Below, in pieces: positions 34,480-43,105 of a stretch of DNA of 64,000 nucleotides. A program made the translations under genes and the position numbers. The notes under the pieces were generated by a model. That model was not told the origin of the DNA. It saw only the letters and a list, made by a program, of their open reading frames with translations, and searched no databases. Position 1 is the first letter of the stretch. Each line of letters opens with the position of its first letter. The DNA is taken from positions 122,695-186,694 of the forward strand of contig NZ_JARZHF010000010.1 of NCBI RefSeq assembly GCF_029891575.1, written 5' to 3'. Origin of the DNA: Salipaludibacillus daqingensis. GTDB lineage: Bacteria; Bacillota; Bacilli; Bacillales; Salisediminibacteriaceae.

Positions 34480-34508
34480 GTAACCAAAGGAACCGTCCCT
34501 TTGGTTAC
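34480..34508. repeat. Palindromic member of the GGGACGGTTC family
   Basis: GTAACCAAAGG-AACCGTC-CCTTTGGTTAC has perfect 11-base arms with the core in its centre, the strongest stem of the family in the window. Just downstream AAAGGAACCCCACTTC looks like a decayed second copy. Confidence 0.7.
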
Positions 34509-34548
34509 CTACGAAAGGAACCCCACTTCATATTTGCCACCGAATCTT

Positions 34549-35319
34549 CTAAAGTTTCATAGCCTTTGTAGCCATGGATCCACTCATATACTGATCTAGC
34601 GGAGAGCCGCCAACGTCTTCATAAAAACCTCCAATAACAAAGCCGGCAGCTATTTGCCCTTGGAGTTGATCTTCTAGTGTATGGCCGAAACTTATGGCGT
34701 CTCCTTCATCTAATACGAGTTCTTGCAGTTCTTCTCTGGAAATGCTCGTTAAATCGGAATAAGGTAACTTATGTCTGACTACGAATTTTTCTTCGTTCAT
34801 CGCCTTTAAATCAAAAATATAAGTGACAGGGTTTGCAAAGCCGGACAGTAATATTCCACCCTTTTTCAACACTCGGTATGCTTCTTTCCATACCGGCAGC
34901 ACATCATCAACAAAACAATTGGACCAAGGATGAACAATGAGATCAAAGCTATCATCATCAATAACGGATAAATCTCTCATATCTCCTTGAATAGTATGGA
35001 TCGTTAGCCCGTCTCTTTTTGCTACAAGACGATCTTGGTTAAGCTGCGATTCAGAGTAATCAAACACAGTAACATCAGCACCAGCAGCCGCTAAAATCGG
35101 ACCTTGTTGTCCACCACCGGACGCTAGACAGAGGACTCTCTTTCCAGTTAATTTTTGTGGAAACCACTCTCTAGGAATTGATTTAGAGGGAGTTAAGACA
35201 ATGTTCCAGTCTCTTGTTCTAGCTCTGTCCACTTCTTCCCGACTTACAGGCTGCGTCCATATATCTTGATCTGCAACTTTTTGATTCCAAACCTTTTGAT
35301 TTTCTTGTAAAAAATCCAT
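34549..35319 (-). CDS. Class I SAM-dependent methyltransferase
   Basis: A 256-aa methyltransferase. Motif I is VLCLASGGGQQGPILAAAGA with the Gly-rich SAM loop. Next come motif II VTVFDYSESQL, GDMRDLSVIDDDSFDLIVHPWSN (motif III to IV) and VLKKGGILLSGF (post-motif). The substrate is unknown. The start follows GGAGG by eight bases (ATG at 35319), removing a longer open frame with no ribosome site. A single gene between the sugar locus and the channel. I see nothing coding in 35320-35693. Confidence 0.85.
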   Translation of the reverse strand: MDFLQENQKVWNQKVADQDIWTQPVSREEVDRARTRDWNIVLTPSKSIPREWFPQKLTGKRVLCLASGGGQQGPILAAAGADVTVFDYSESQLNQDRLVAKRDGLTIHTIQGDMRDLSVIDDDSFDLIVHPWSNCFVDDVLPVWKEAYRVLKKGGILLSGFANPVTYIFDLKAMNEEKFVVRHKLPYSDLTSISREELQELVLDEGDAISFGHTLEDQLQGQIAAGFVIGGFYEDVGGSPLDQYMSGSMATKAMKL

Positions 35320-35693
35320 GTACGATTCCTCCATTTGATAACATTTCGGTTTACTGATTTTCAACTTAAGTGCTCTAATTTTGCTGTCTAAAGTAATTGA
35401 ACCACAAGAGAGGGTGCCTGCCAACACAATTATTGAAGAGAGGTGATCAAAAGGGGGAAGCGGAGTTTTTCGGGAAAATGAAAGTGAAGAAACGAAATAT
35501 TCAACGTTCGTTTCAATCCTCGTATAGTCGTAAATTAATCTTTATTTTTATATGTATCATAAAAAGGAATTTCCTCACTATTTGTAGAAATATATGGAAT
35601 GCAAATAGATCGTTCAGATGGTTTCAATTAATTGATAATATTGTTTGTCCAACGTAGTTGTTCTGAAATGAAGATTGGAAGGGAGAGAAGGAA

Positions 35694-36437
35694 TTGAAAA
35701 AGCTAGTGGTGGCATATGAAATAGTTATGTTCTCCTTAGCATTAATATCAATCATCATCATTTGGTCAGACAACCAGGCAATATTAATGCTTGATCGCAT
35801 TGTGCTATTCATTTTTATTTTAGACGTTGCTGTTAGGACGATAAGAGCAGAGAATAAGTGGGAATACATCAAAAATAATCCTTTTGACTTTATTGCAATA
35901 ATTCCGTTTGATGCGATATTCCAATTAGCGAGGTTTGTAAGGTTATTTCGTGTGATGAGAATGGTTTTAATAGGGAAGAAATTTGCGAAACCTATTTTTG
36001 CGATTCTGAAAACAAATGGATTAGATAAAGTTATTGGGATTACAACAGCATTAATCTTTGCTTCATCTGTTCCTATTCACTTTTTTGAGACATCCGTTGA
36101 AACATACCAAGATGCTTTATGGTGGTCACTCGTGACGGCAACAACGGTAGGATATGGGGATATATCTCCAGAAACAGGAATTGGACGAATGGTAGCAGTC
36201 GTATTAATGTTTGTCGGAATTGGTATGATCGGGATGGTAACAGGGTCTATTGCAACCTTCTTTATAAAAGGCGAGGATGAAACGAATTCAACCGCTACGA
36301 TTACGTACTTAAAAGGAGAAATGGACAAGCTTGATCAGTTATCACCTAGTGAAATAGATAATGTCATTGTGGTTTTAGAAAAATATCGTAATGAGAAGCT
36401 ACAGCCAGTTGAAGTAAAGGAAGAATCAGTACGATGA
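35694..36437 (+). CDS. Voltage-gated-type potassium channel
   Basis: A 247-aa ion channel. It has a complete S1-S6 plan: S1 near 5-25, S2 near 30-48, S4-like RLFRVMRMVLIGKKF with spaced Arg, the pore helix ALWWSLVTA, the selectivity filter TTVGYGD, and S6 IGRMVAVVLMFVGIGMIGMVTGSIATFF. A C-terminal coiled-coil-like tail (GEMDKLDQLSPSEIDNVI) may hold the tetramer together. TTG start after GGGAGAGAAGG. Its stop overlaps the next small gene as ATGA. Confidence 0.9.
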   Translation: MKKLVVAYEIVMFSLALISIIIIWSDNQAILMLDRIVLFIFILDVAVRTIRAENKWEYIKNNPFDFIAIIPFDAIFQLARFVRLFRVMRMVLIGKKFAKPIFAILKTNGLDKVIGITTALIFASSVPIHFFETSVETYQDALWWSLVTATTVGYGDISPETGIGRMVAVVLMFVGIGMIGMVTGSIATFFIKGEDETNSTATITYLKGEMDKLDQLSPSEIDNVIVVLEKYRNEKLQPVEVKEESVR

Positions 36438-36547
36438 AAACAAGGAAAAAATCTTTTTCAAAAGAAGAAATTACAGCAGGAGAAAATGCGTTGGTGATCC
36501 TGGGAATAGTAGTTGTGGTTATTACTTTGATCATATGGGTTTTATAA
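36434..36547 (+). CDS. 37-residue single-helix membrane peptide, coupled to the channel gene
   Basis: ATG 36434 overlaps the channel stop. The product is a basic N-terminus (MKTRKKSFSKEEITAG) followed by one strong helix (ALVILGIVVVVITLIIWVL) to the end. The overlap implies coupled translation, so it might be a channel-associated peptide. It is too small for family recognition. Confidence 0.55.
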   Translation: MKTRKKSFSKEEITAGENALVILGIVVVVITLIIWVL

Positions 36548-36671
36548 GATTTATCTTCAAGAAATGACCGGAAAGATAAGTCATTGTTATAAAGTATGGA
36601 TAGTGACTTATTATATTTTGATGATTTTGGCCTTAATCGAAGAGAGGCTGTTGATTGAAGGAGAGAATTAT

Positions 36672-36944
36672 ATGTTTTTATATTTGATCATTTTTATTTT
36701 ACTATTAATAAGTATTGCAAGTTATAGTGCAGCAGAGAAAGCTAAGAAAGAAAGAGTAGGTTTAAAGTTTACCTTTAGCGCTACTTTAGCTATACTGCTA
36801 CCATTTTTAGTTGAAGGAACTGTACATAGTTTGGAACCGGCACAGTTTATAGGGGGAATATCGCTTTTTATTTACGCTTTGTCTATCATTCTTTTTACAA
36901 CTCTTCAGCTTATTCTTTATGATATTGGATTGATGGGAAATTAG
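36672..36944 (+). CDS. Small membrane protein, 90 aa, unknown
   Basis: Three predicted helices (LIIFILLLISIASY; FTFSATLAILLPFLV; ISLFIYALSIILFTTLQLIL). Start at ATG 36672 with GGAGAG seven bases upstream; a longer frame from 36564 lacks a ribosome site. No family recognised. Confidence 0.6.
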   Translation: MFLYLIIFILLLISIASYSAAEKAKKERVGLKFTFSATLAILLPFLVEGTVHSLEPAQFIGGISLFIYALSIILFTTLQLILYDIGLMGN

Positions 36945-37058
36945 AGATAAACCGATAGCCATTTTCAACATTATCGTGGTAATAGAGAAGTTTCATTAAG
37001 AAAAAATAACAAAATATGATTTATTCATTTGAATATTACATCTTTTTGGGGGTTAATC

Positions 37059-37220
37059 ATGGTAAACACTTATGATGTTTTATACCAGTTAGTTGCAATT
37101 CTTGTTCCTATAACTATTATTATTTTAATCGTCTATCTTGTACGTTCTACAAAGAAACGAAACAAACATCTAAAAAATATTGAGGCAAAGATAGATGAAT
37201 TACAAAGGAAGGATAAGTGA
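37059..37220 (+). CDS. Small membrane protein, 53 aa
   Basis: One helix (LVAILVPITIIILIVYLV) followed by a very basic, probably coiled-coil tail (KKRNKHLKNIEAKIDELQRK). Resembles the small single-pass proteins often found singly in Bacillus. TGGGGGTT is a weak ribosome site. Confidence 0.55.
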   Translation: MVNTYDVLYQLVAILVPITIIILIVYLVRSTKKRNKHLKNIEAKIDELQRKDK

Positions 37221-37344
37221 ATTTTCACTCAACAAACGGGGTTGGAAATAGGAAGAAAACTTCAGTTGTTTTAGTTTCTCTACAGGGAAAGTTGAACACG
37301 TTTCATTCATGGACGTAACTAACTAATTGGGTGGTGAATAAATA

Positions 37345-37578
37345 GTGTTTTTTAAGATATTAGTGACTGTTTTTGCCATACTGACTATTATTACTGCAGG
37401 TTATGGATTGTTAAATTCAACTGATAAATACACGAGCTATATGTTGTTTTTCCTCGGTGGCACAATTCTAATGATGGGTTTAGCAGAAATTAAACGAGCA
37501 AAGAAATCTTTTTGGGGTTATATGAGTAGTGCTGTGGCTGTATTTATTTATATTGTTTGGATTCAAGATTTGTATTAA
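37345..37578 (+). CDS. YczI-like small membrane protein
   Basis: A 77-aa protein with three helices: AILTIITAGYGLL, SYMLFFLGGTILMMGLAEI and WGYMSSAVAVFIYIVW. The SYMLFFLGG..MMGLAE phrase is the hallmark of the YczI/DUF3953 family, of unknown function. GTG start after GGTGGTG. A 'CAACAAACGGGG' cassette-repeat head lies upstream (37230). Confidence 0.65.
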   Translation: MFFKILVTVFAILTIITAGYGLLNSTDKYTSYMLFFLGGTILMMGLAEIKRAKKSFWGYMSSAVAVFIYIVWIQDLY

Positions 37579-37655
37579 CGGGTTTTATAGTAGAAGTTTG
37601 CCGTAGCTTTTTTTATATACGTAAGGGGAGGTTTAGTTTTTTAGGAGGATTTGAA

Positions 37656-37921
37656 ATGAACGATGAGAAAAAAGTCTTTATTTCTATATGACAGTTGGAT
37701 ACATAGGTCTTCTTTTAATTGCATTAGCAGCTATGAGGTATATTTTAATTATCCACGACACGCTAGGACAGAGCCTTGTTTTGTTTGGCTTTATATTCGT
37801 AACAGTCTATTTAAGGTTTGTGGAAAAGAAGTTAGGAATTAGCAAAAAAGAATTCATTATAAGTAAAGCTATCTTTATTGCTGTATTTTCTTCACTCGCA
37901 TTTTGGTTGTATTTTAAATAG
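37656..37921 (+). pseudogene. Small membrane protein with frameshift near its start
   Basis: AGGAGG correctly spaced before ATG 37656 opens a frame that stops after 11 codons. A one-base shift continues as a 77-residue, three-helix protein from ATG 37688 (YIGLLLIALAAMRYILII, LVLFGFIFVTVYL, KAIFIAVFSSLAFWLYF). It resembles the YczI-like neighbour. Either a single-base deletion or coupling through the ATGA overlap. Confidence 0.5.
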
Positions 37922-38039
37922 TTCTTATTCAACGAACGAGACTGTGTGAATAATGGGGAGGTTTAGAAGGATGGGAAATATCAATAAAATGAATATCTTT
38001 TTTGGAAATATACTCATGATGGGAGAGGGCTAAAAAGCC

Positions 38040-39098
38040 ATGAAGAAAGTTATGGTTGTCGGGGCATCTGGCGTACTCGGTAAATTGGTGTGCAATGAAC
38101 TTCTTAGGATATTTGAAAACCAAATAAACTTGATCGTGACAGATTATAAGACCGAGAGAGGAAACGAGTTAGCAAATTCTCTTAACAGTGAAGTTTCCTT
38201 TACGTTTTTGGATGTTAATGATGAAGAAAATATCAAACAAGTGATAAAGAACGTAGATATTGTCATTGTTGTTTTAAATCAGAGGAATCCACATATTCAA
38301 CAAGCATGTATTCAAAATAAAATATTATGTATAGATGTTACACCGTTTTATGACTTTGTGGAGAAAGTAATGGAGCTAAACAAAATGGCAGAAAAAAATG
38401 ATGTAGGTTCGGTAATCATCTCAGGGTTTTTTCCTGGATTGTCAGGTTTAATGATAAAAAAAGCTGTTTCAAATTTTCAAGAAGTAAAAGAAATAAATGT
38501 AGCATTATTGCAAAGTACAAATGCTAAAGCAGGAATATCTGGAATGATAGATATGTTACATATAATTGCTCATCCAGTTATGTTTCAAAATAAAGTTCTT
38601 TCAGGATTTACTAAAAAGAGAAAGATGTATTTTATTAATCATTCTAAAGAACAAGATGTAAGACTAATTAACCATTCAGAGAAGATGTTGATAATGGAAA
38701 AGTTAGTACCTACATCGACAAACTATTGGACTTCTTGGAACTCGAATGGCTTTAATAAACTTATATCTTTATTAAGAAAAATTGGATTCTTAAGATACGT
38801 ACATTACTTTAATAAATCGCTGTCTAAGGTTGTAAAACATAATCCTAATGCAAATGAAAATGTTTATCTCACAGTGGAGGTAAAGGGAATCATAGGAAAC
38901 AAAGAAAGGGTAAAAGTGTTAGCGTTATCTACTTCTTCAGATTACCATACAACAGCTATGGTAACGGCTTCATTAGCAAAAATCGCAATCGAAAAAGAAG
39001 TGAAAGGTATCGTTTGTCCTTTTGAAATAACTGATTTAGAAGAGTTATTATCTGTGATAAATTGTTCTGATGTTCTAATTAAAGAAATGGAAAAGTAA
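38040..39098 (+). CDS. Saccharopine-dehydrogenase-like NAD(P)-binding protein
   Basis: A 352-aa protein. N-terminal Rossmann fold: VMVVGASGVLGKLVCNEL dinucleotide loop, Asp-containing second strand (LIVTDYK), DIVIVVLNQRNPHIQQACI as in saccharopine dehydrogenase-like proteins. The middle has SGFFPGLSGLMIKKAV. The C-terminal domain covers a substrate region, with VTASLAKIAIE near the end. Not true lysine biosynthesis; probably an oxidoreductase of unknown substrate. GGGAGAGGG precedes the ATG. Confidence 0.75.
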   Translation: MKKVMVVGASGVLGKLVCNELLRIFENQINLIVTDYKTERGNELANSLNSEVSFTFLDVNDEENIKQVIKNVDIVIVVLNQRNPHIQQACIQNKILCIDVTPFYDFVEKVMELNKMAEKNDVGSVIISGFFPGLSGLMIKKAVSNFQEVKEINVALLQSTNAKAGISGMIDMLHIIAHPVMFQNKVLSGFTKKRKMYFINHSKEQDVRLINHSEKMLIMEKLVPTSTNYWTSWNSNGFNKLISLLRKIGFLRYVHYFNKSLSKVVKHNPNANENVYLTVEVKGIIGNKERVKVLALSTSSDYHTTAMVTASLAKIAIEKEVKGIVCPFEITDLEELLSVINCSDVLIKEMEK

Positions 39099-39142
39099 TT
39101 TAATGATGTTATTAATTATTAGATAGAAAGTAGGTAATTTAT

Positions 39143-39601
39143 ATGAGTAATGATTCGATCATTAAAATGTGGGATGATTATCGAAAAAATAATCCAAACG
39201 CACCAAAAGATTATGAAGCATGGGCATTTGGGAATTCAAAAGAAATGGCTGATGAACTTGCAAAACTAGTGTTAGAAGGTACTAAAACAGCAACTGCGTC
39301 AAATTATACATTATATGAAAGGGATAACGAGGAATTACCTTATGTAGGTCTTCACAATATTATCCTCGACGGAGATGGTATGGCAGTTGCAATAGTTGAA
39401 ACAACATCAGTTGAAGTGGTCCCTTTTGAAGAAGTTACGGGACAACATGCGTATTTGGAAGGGGAAGGGGACCGTACATTGGCGTATTGGCGTGACGCAC
39501 ACGAGGAATTTTTTGAAAGAGAATTCAAAGAGGCCAATCAAGAATTCCATAATAAAATACCAGTTGTTTGTGAAAAGTTTAAGCTGGTATATAAAAAATA
39601 A
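39143..39601 (+). CDS. ASCH-domain protein
   Basis: A 152-aa protein. The ASCH fold is recognisable by AFGNSKEMADELAKLVLEGTKTATAS (the G-x-K-T motif), YVGLHNIILDGDGMAVAIVETTSVE, and ERTL-like GDRTLAYWRDAHEEFF. ASCH domains are related to PUA and are thought to bind or process RNA or nucleotides. Single gene. Confidence 0.85.
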   Translation: MSNDSIIKMWDDYRKNNPNAPKDYEAWAFGNSKEMADELAKLVLEGTKTATASNYTLYERDNEELPYVGLHNIILDGDGMAVAIVETTSVEVVPFEEVTGQHAYLEGEGDRTLAYWRDAHEEFFEREFKEANQEFHNKIPVVCEKFKLVYKK

Positions 39602-39701
39602 AGCATGATCTATTTTCACCAAGGGTGGTGCGATAATAGAACAAAAATGTTGGTTCCAGCCCCCAGCGTGGCATCATTTTAAAGTTGCCTGGAGGCAGGA
39701 A

Positions 39702-40613
39702 CTATTTCTCTACTAGGGACTTAGTCATTGCCGAACCGGAACCGTCCCCATTCCTCACTCCGGTTAGTGCGGTGACTGTCATCAAGATGATGACCATTCC
39801 AAGAAGTTGAATGAGGCTCAAATGATCTCCAATTAGGAGAACGCCAAATAATGAGGCTGTTACTGGCTCTACCATTGCAACCATCGAAGCGGTGGTCGGT
39901 GTAGTTCTTCGAATGCCAATCACATAAAGAATAAAGGAAATTCCAGCCCCCACGATCCCCAACAGAAGAAACCATCCTATATCGCTTGACGTCACCACAC
40001 TCGCTACTTCCTCATTGTCTGCAAGGAAAAAAAGCATGAGACAGAAGAAAAGAAAGGAGATCGTTAAGGTGGTTTGCGGTTGTCCGATAGATGAGGCATT
40101 TTTAAACCCAAATATAAATAAAGCATAGCAAAGGCCAGAAGCAAGCCCCGCTGCCGCCCCTAAAAAACTTACAGAGATCGATTCCGTGTTGTAGGCGCCT
40201 GTAAGCAGAATAATTCCCATGAGCACACCGAAAATACATCCCCATTTAAACCAAGTCAAACGTTCTATTTTTAATAAAAAGGAGATGAAAAGGACGAACA
40301 AAGGTGCGGTGTACATTAACGTAGCGGCAACACAAATGCTTGAGGCTTGGATACTTACAAAATAAAAAGTGAAATTTCCAGCAACACCAACACCCGCCAA
40401 TAGAGACCATATGTATAAACGAGTAGAAAAGATCCAATTTTGTCTAATGCGCAAGAGAAACCACGTGAAAAAACAGATAAATCCGATAGCCCCTCGGTAA
40501 AGTGACATCACAATAGGATCCCACCCCTTAGTCATTAAAATATCAGCAATTCCGCCACTAATGCCCCAGCAAATAGCGGCTAGCATAACGAAACCTACAC
40601 CTGAAAATCTCAT
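39702..40613 (-). CDS. EamA/DMT-family exporter
   Basis: A 303-aa transporter with ten helices in two EamA repeats (CWGISGGIADILM...; GLCYALFIFGFKN...). The second repeat's end is GVLLIGDHLSLIQLLGMVIILMTVTAL. AGGAGGCACAAC precedes ATG. The C-terminal 20 residues (NGDGSGSAM, then TKSLVEK) are encoded by a GGGACGGTTC-family repeat, so the natural end has been extended. Confidence 0.85.
   Translation of the reverse strand: MRFSGVGFVMLAAICWGISGGIADILMTKGWDPIVMSLYRGAIGFICFFTWFLLRIRQNWIFSTRLYIWSLLAGVGVAGNFTFYFVSIQASSICVAATLMYTAPLFVLFISFLLKIERLTWFKWGCIFGVLMGIILLTGAYNTESISVSFLGAAAGLASGLCYALFIFGFKNASSIGQPQTTLTISFLFFCLMLFFLADNEEVASVVTSSDIGWFLLLGIVGAGISFILYVIGIRRTTPTTASMVAMVEPVTASLFGVLLIGDHLSLIQLLGMVIILMTVTALTGVRNGDGSGSAMTKSLVEK
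39725..39763. repeat. GAACCGTCCC-type repeat within a 3' gene end
   Basis: ATTGCCGAACCGGAACCGTC followed by CCCATTCCTCACTCCGG. It encodes the C-terminal tail of the EamA protein on the minus strand. This is the rightmost copy of the family in the window. Confidence 0.7.
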
Positions 40614-41178
40614 GTTGTGCCTCCTAAAGATAAGTCATGGTGCGAATTTTTGATCGCGCTATTAGAAACCAGGCAATTCCTAATGTTGTTGAGGAGCTTA
40701 ATCTTTCATAAAAGGTTTGGGTTTTTAAGGTGATAAGGTATGGGAGGGGATACTACTCCAGACATTGAGTATTTTTTTCCTACTTGTCTTGGACCTTTTC
40801 ATGAAACTACTGAAAACGAACAGTCCATTTAAATCAATGGAATTTTTATTTTATATTGGAAGATTATTTCAGTAATAAGGGGTTTATGCTTAATCATTTT
40901 AGTGATTTAAAAAAGTTGTATTTGTGGTTCCTGACCTCCTAGTGGCGTCATGATAGTTATTCTGCTGTCGGACCAGATTGTTGAAGGTCATTGTATTTTC
41001 TATCTGAAATTTATTACAAATAATAGTGATAATTGGAAATTTTATGTTAAAATAATTTTAGAAAAAACAAGAGTTTGTTAATTTATTCACTTAAACTAAT
41101 GAGGGAGAGTAGCTAAGAACAATTAACCGAAACACTTTTCAGAATTATCTCTAAATAAATAGTTAGGAGGTGTTGAAA

Positions 41179-41241
41179 TTGTTAAAATGCACTCATTGTA
41201 ATGTATCGTTTAAACTGGCTCACTGCTTACCCCTTATTTAA
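41179..41241 (+). pseudogene. Truncated zinc-ribbon protein
   Basis: AGGAGG at 41165 and TTG 41179 open MLKCTHCNVSFK, a Cys-x2-Cys start typical of small zinc-ribbon proteins, but the frame stops after 20 codons, 35 bases before a cassette repeat. The preceding 560 bases (40614-41178) hold nothing recognisable. Confidence 0.45.
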
Positions 41242-41275
41242 TTAAATGTAAGACAGAAGAGAAAAGTGCCTCTTG

Positions 41276-41313
41276 AACGGGAAGCGATAGTGGAACAAGC
41301 TGTCGCTTCCGTT
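41276..41313. repeat. Cassette repeat, symmetric copy
   Basis: AACGGGAAGCGATAG and CTGTCGCTTCCGTT form a nearly perfect hairpin, the clearest example of the family's inverted symmetry. Confidence 0.75.
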
Positions 41314-41397
41314 TTGTCACGAATGGTTTGTTAAAGTAGGAATAGAGATGTAATTGGTAAAATAAGTAAAAATGAGCGCAGGGAGGGGTTAAAAAAT

Positions 41398-41895
41398 ATG
41401 AATCAATCGGGGAGGCTATACTTTTTCTGTGGAAAAATGGGAGCTGGTAAATCAACTAAATCAAAACAATTGGCGATTGATGAACATGCTGTACTGTTAT
41501 CTGAGGATGAATGGCTTTCATCTCTTTATCCCAATCAAATTGGATCATTTGAGGACTATTTAAAATTCTCAGCGCAGCTCAAGCCGTTGGTGAAAAAGCA
41601 TGTCCAAAACATATTAGGTGTTGGTACAGATGTAGTGATGGATTTTCCAGCTAACACTCAACAACTTCGAAAGTGGTTTTTGGACATGGCGTCAGAAGTC
41701 AATGCAAGTCATCAATTAATTTTCCTTAATCTAAATAACGAGCAATGCTTACGTCAAATTGCACAAAGACGTAACGAACAACCCGAAAGAGCAGCTTTTG
41801 ACACGGAAGCGGTGTTTATTCATGTTAGTAGTTTTTTTGAAGCACCAAAGGCATCCGAAGGTTTAAATATTTTAGAGCTTAGCGGAAAAGAATAA
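41398..41895 (+). CDS. P-loop kinase-like ATP-binding protein
   Basis: A 165-aa protein: Walker A GKMGAGKST at residues 12-20, LLSEDEWL lid-like segment, VVMDFPAN as Walker-B-like strand, and a basic QIAQRRNEQPERAAF segment typical of small-molecule kinases of the Zeta/chloramphenicol-phosphotransferase type. The substrate is unknown. One-gene unit between cassette repeats. Confidence 0.8.
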   Translation: MNQSGRLYFFCGKMGAGKSTKSKQLAIDEHAVLLSEDEWLSSLYPNQIGSFEDYLKFSAQLKPLVKKHVQNILGVGTDVVMDFPANTQQLRKWFLDMASEVNASHQLIFLNLNNEQCLRQIAQRRNEQPERAAFDTEAVFIHVSSFFEAPKASEGLNILELSGKE

Positions 41896-42025
41896 CAAGG
41901 AGTTCAATGATGCGTGGGACAGAATACCTTTTGTTCTGGGAGGTGCTCTATATAATATAACGTGAATGTGAGTAAGAAAAGTTTCAGTGTATATATGTTA
42001 AAAGCAATGTAACTTTGTGAAGCAA

Positions 42026-42113
42026 TTCACTTAAACTATAGTAGCGTTTCTTTAAGAAGAGACGTTATTTTTTATCTAAAATAGGAAAAAAATGTTAAAC
42101 TTAAAATAAAAAA
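42026..42113. repeat. Cassette repeat
   Basis: TTCACTTAAACTATAGTAGC, a short hairpin (GCGTTTC...GACGT), T-run, then AGGAAAAAAATGTTAAACTT, the tail shared with 42941, 43935, 45536 and 60828. The DNA from 41896 to 42025 holds no gene. Confidence 0.65.
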
Positions 42114-42171
42114 GCCTATTCAAGTAATAGGGAGATTACTTTAACAATTGTTGTTTTTGGAGGTGTAATAA

Positions 42172-42357
42172 ATAGGATGGGTTATAGGAATAGGATTTGG
42201 GGTTTTTTCGATAATTTGGTTAGCAATGGAGATAGCAACATATGAGGATAAAGGTAAAAATGCACGTTATCACTTTAAAATTGTTAAAAGAAGTTTAATT
42301 TGTATAATTCCTTTATTTGCAATAGCAGGTGTTATTTATTATGTATTTTTAAATTAA
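42172..42357 (+). CDS. Small membrane protein, 61 aa, apparent ATA start
   Basis: GGAGG at 42160-42164 lies eight bases before an in-frame ATA. The product from there (GWVIGIGFGVFSIIWLAMEI, then a charged loop and CIIPLFAIAGVIYYVF) is a normal two-helix membrane protein. The ATG at 42178 is in another frame and stops early. I infer an AUA start or a mutated start codon. Confidence 0.5.
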   Translation: MGWVIGIGFGVFSIIWLAMEIATYEDKGKNARYHFKIVKRSLICIIPLFAIAGVIYYVFLN

Positions 42358-42420
42358 ACAAACGGGAAGCATTAGCGCAAGAACCATCGTTCTTTTTATG
42401 GCGCTATTGGGGAGTAAAGT
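42358..42420. repeat. Cassette repeat
   Basis: ACAAACGGGAAGCATTAGCG at the head and GGCGCTATTGGGGAG at the tail, with AGCGC/GCGCT pairing. Directly follows the preceding stop codon. Confidence 0.75.
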
Positions 42421-42469
42421 AAAATTAGAAATGATAAAATGATTTATTACTTTTTAAGAGGAGAGCAAT

Positions 42470-42922
42470 ATGAATATTAGATTATTAAATAATAATGAAA
42501 GCCCGCCTATAGATTTATTGTTATTAGCGGACCCTTCTCGAAGTATGGTAGAGGAATATTTAAAGAGGGGAGAATGCTTTATTGCTGAGACTGATAACCT
42601 GGTTATTGGAGTTTTTGTATTACTTCCTACAAGACCTGACACTGTGGAGCTGATAAACGTTGCAGTGGCAGAAAAACATCATGGTAGAGGTATAGGGAAA
42701 CTATTAGTAATGAATGCAATTCAAACAGCTAAAGGATTAGGTTACAAAACAATAGAAATTGGTACTGGAAATTCAAGTATAGGACAACTTGCCCTTTATC
42801 AAAAATGTGGATTTAGAATTACTGGTGTTGATATTGACTTTTTCATTAGACACTACCAAGAAGAGATAATCGAGAATGGTATACAGTGCAGGGATATGGT
42901 TCGTCTATCTTATGATTTATAA
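42470..42922 (+). CDS. GNAT-family N-acetyltransferase
   Basis: A 150-aa acetyl-CoA-dependent transferase. Acetyl-CoA motif A is VAEKHHGRGIGKLLVMNAI, preceded by the VELINVAV strand. Motif B is YQKCGFRITG. Small-molecule or protein N-acetylation; the substrate cannot be inferred. AGGAGAG precedes the ATG. Bounded by cassette repeats. Confidence 0.9.
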   Translation: MNIRLLNNNESPPIDLLLLADPSRSMVEEYLKRGECFIAETDNLVIGVFVLLPTRPDTVELINVAVAEKHHGRGIGKLLVMNAIQTAKGLGYKTIEIGTGNSSIGQLALYQKCGFRITGVDIDFFIRHYQEEIIENGIQCRDMVRLSYDL

Positions 42923-42940
42923 AAAAATTCTACTCTTCTT

Positions 42941-43050
42941 AACAAACGGAGTAGCATTTCTTTAACAAGGAATGCTCTTTTTTTATCCAATTAAAAAGGA
43001 AATAAATGTTAATATAAAATTAGAGGTTGGTTCTTCTTCAAGCCAGAGAG
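42941..43050. repeat. Cassette repeat with terminator-like hairpin
   Basis: AACAAACGGAGTAGCATTTC; AGCATT...AATGCT hairpin and eight T act as a terminator for the GNAT gene. The tail AAAAGGAAATAAATGTTAA is nearly the same as at 60828. Confidence 0.75.
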
Positions 43051-43105
43051 CCGAATAAGAGTACTTTCCTATCAAAGAAAAGTAGAAGAGACAATGGGGG
43101 TAATT

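Noticed and set aside
35397..35657. 86-residue plus-strand ORF upstream of the channel
   Set aside because: Low-complexity basic/aromatic translation, no ribosome site, no resemblance to a domain.
40614..41178. Hidden gene or RNA between the EamA and zinc-ribbon genes
   Set aside because: Stops are frequent in all frames and I could find no conserved RNA pattern or strong hairpin.
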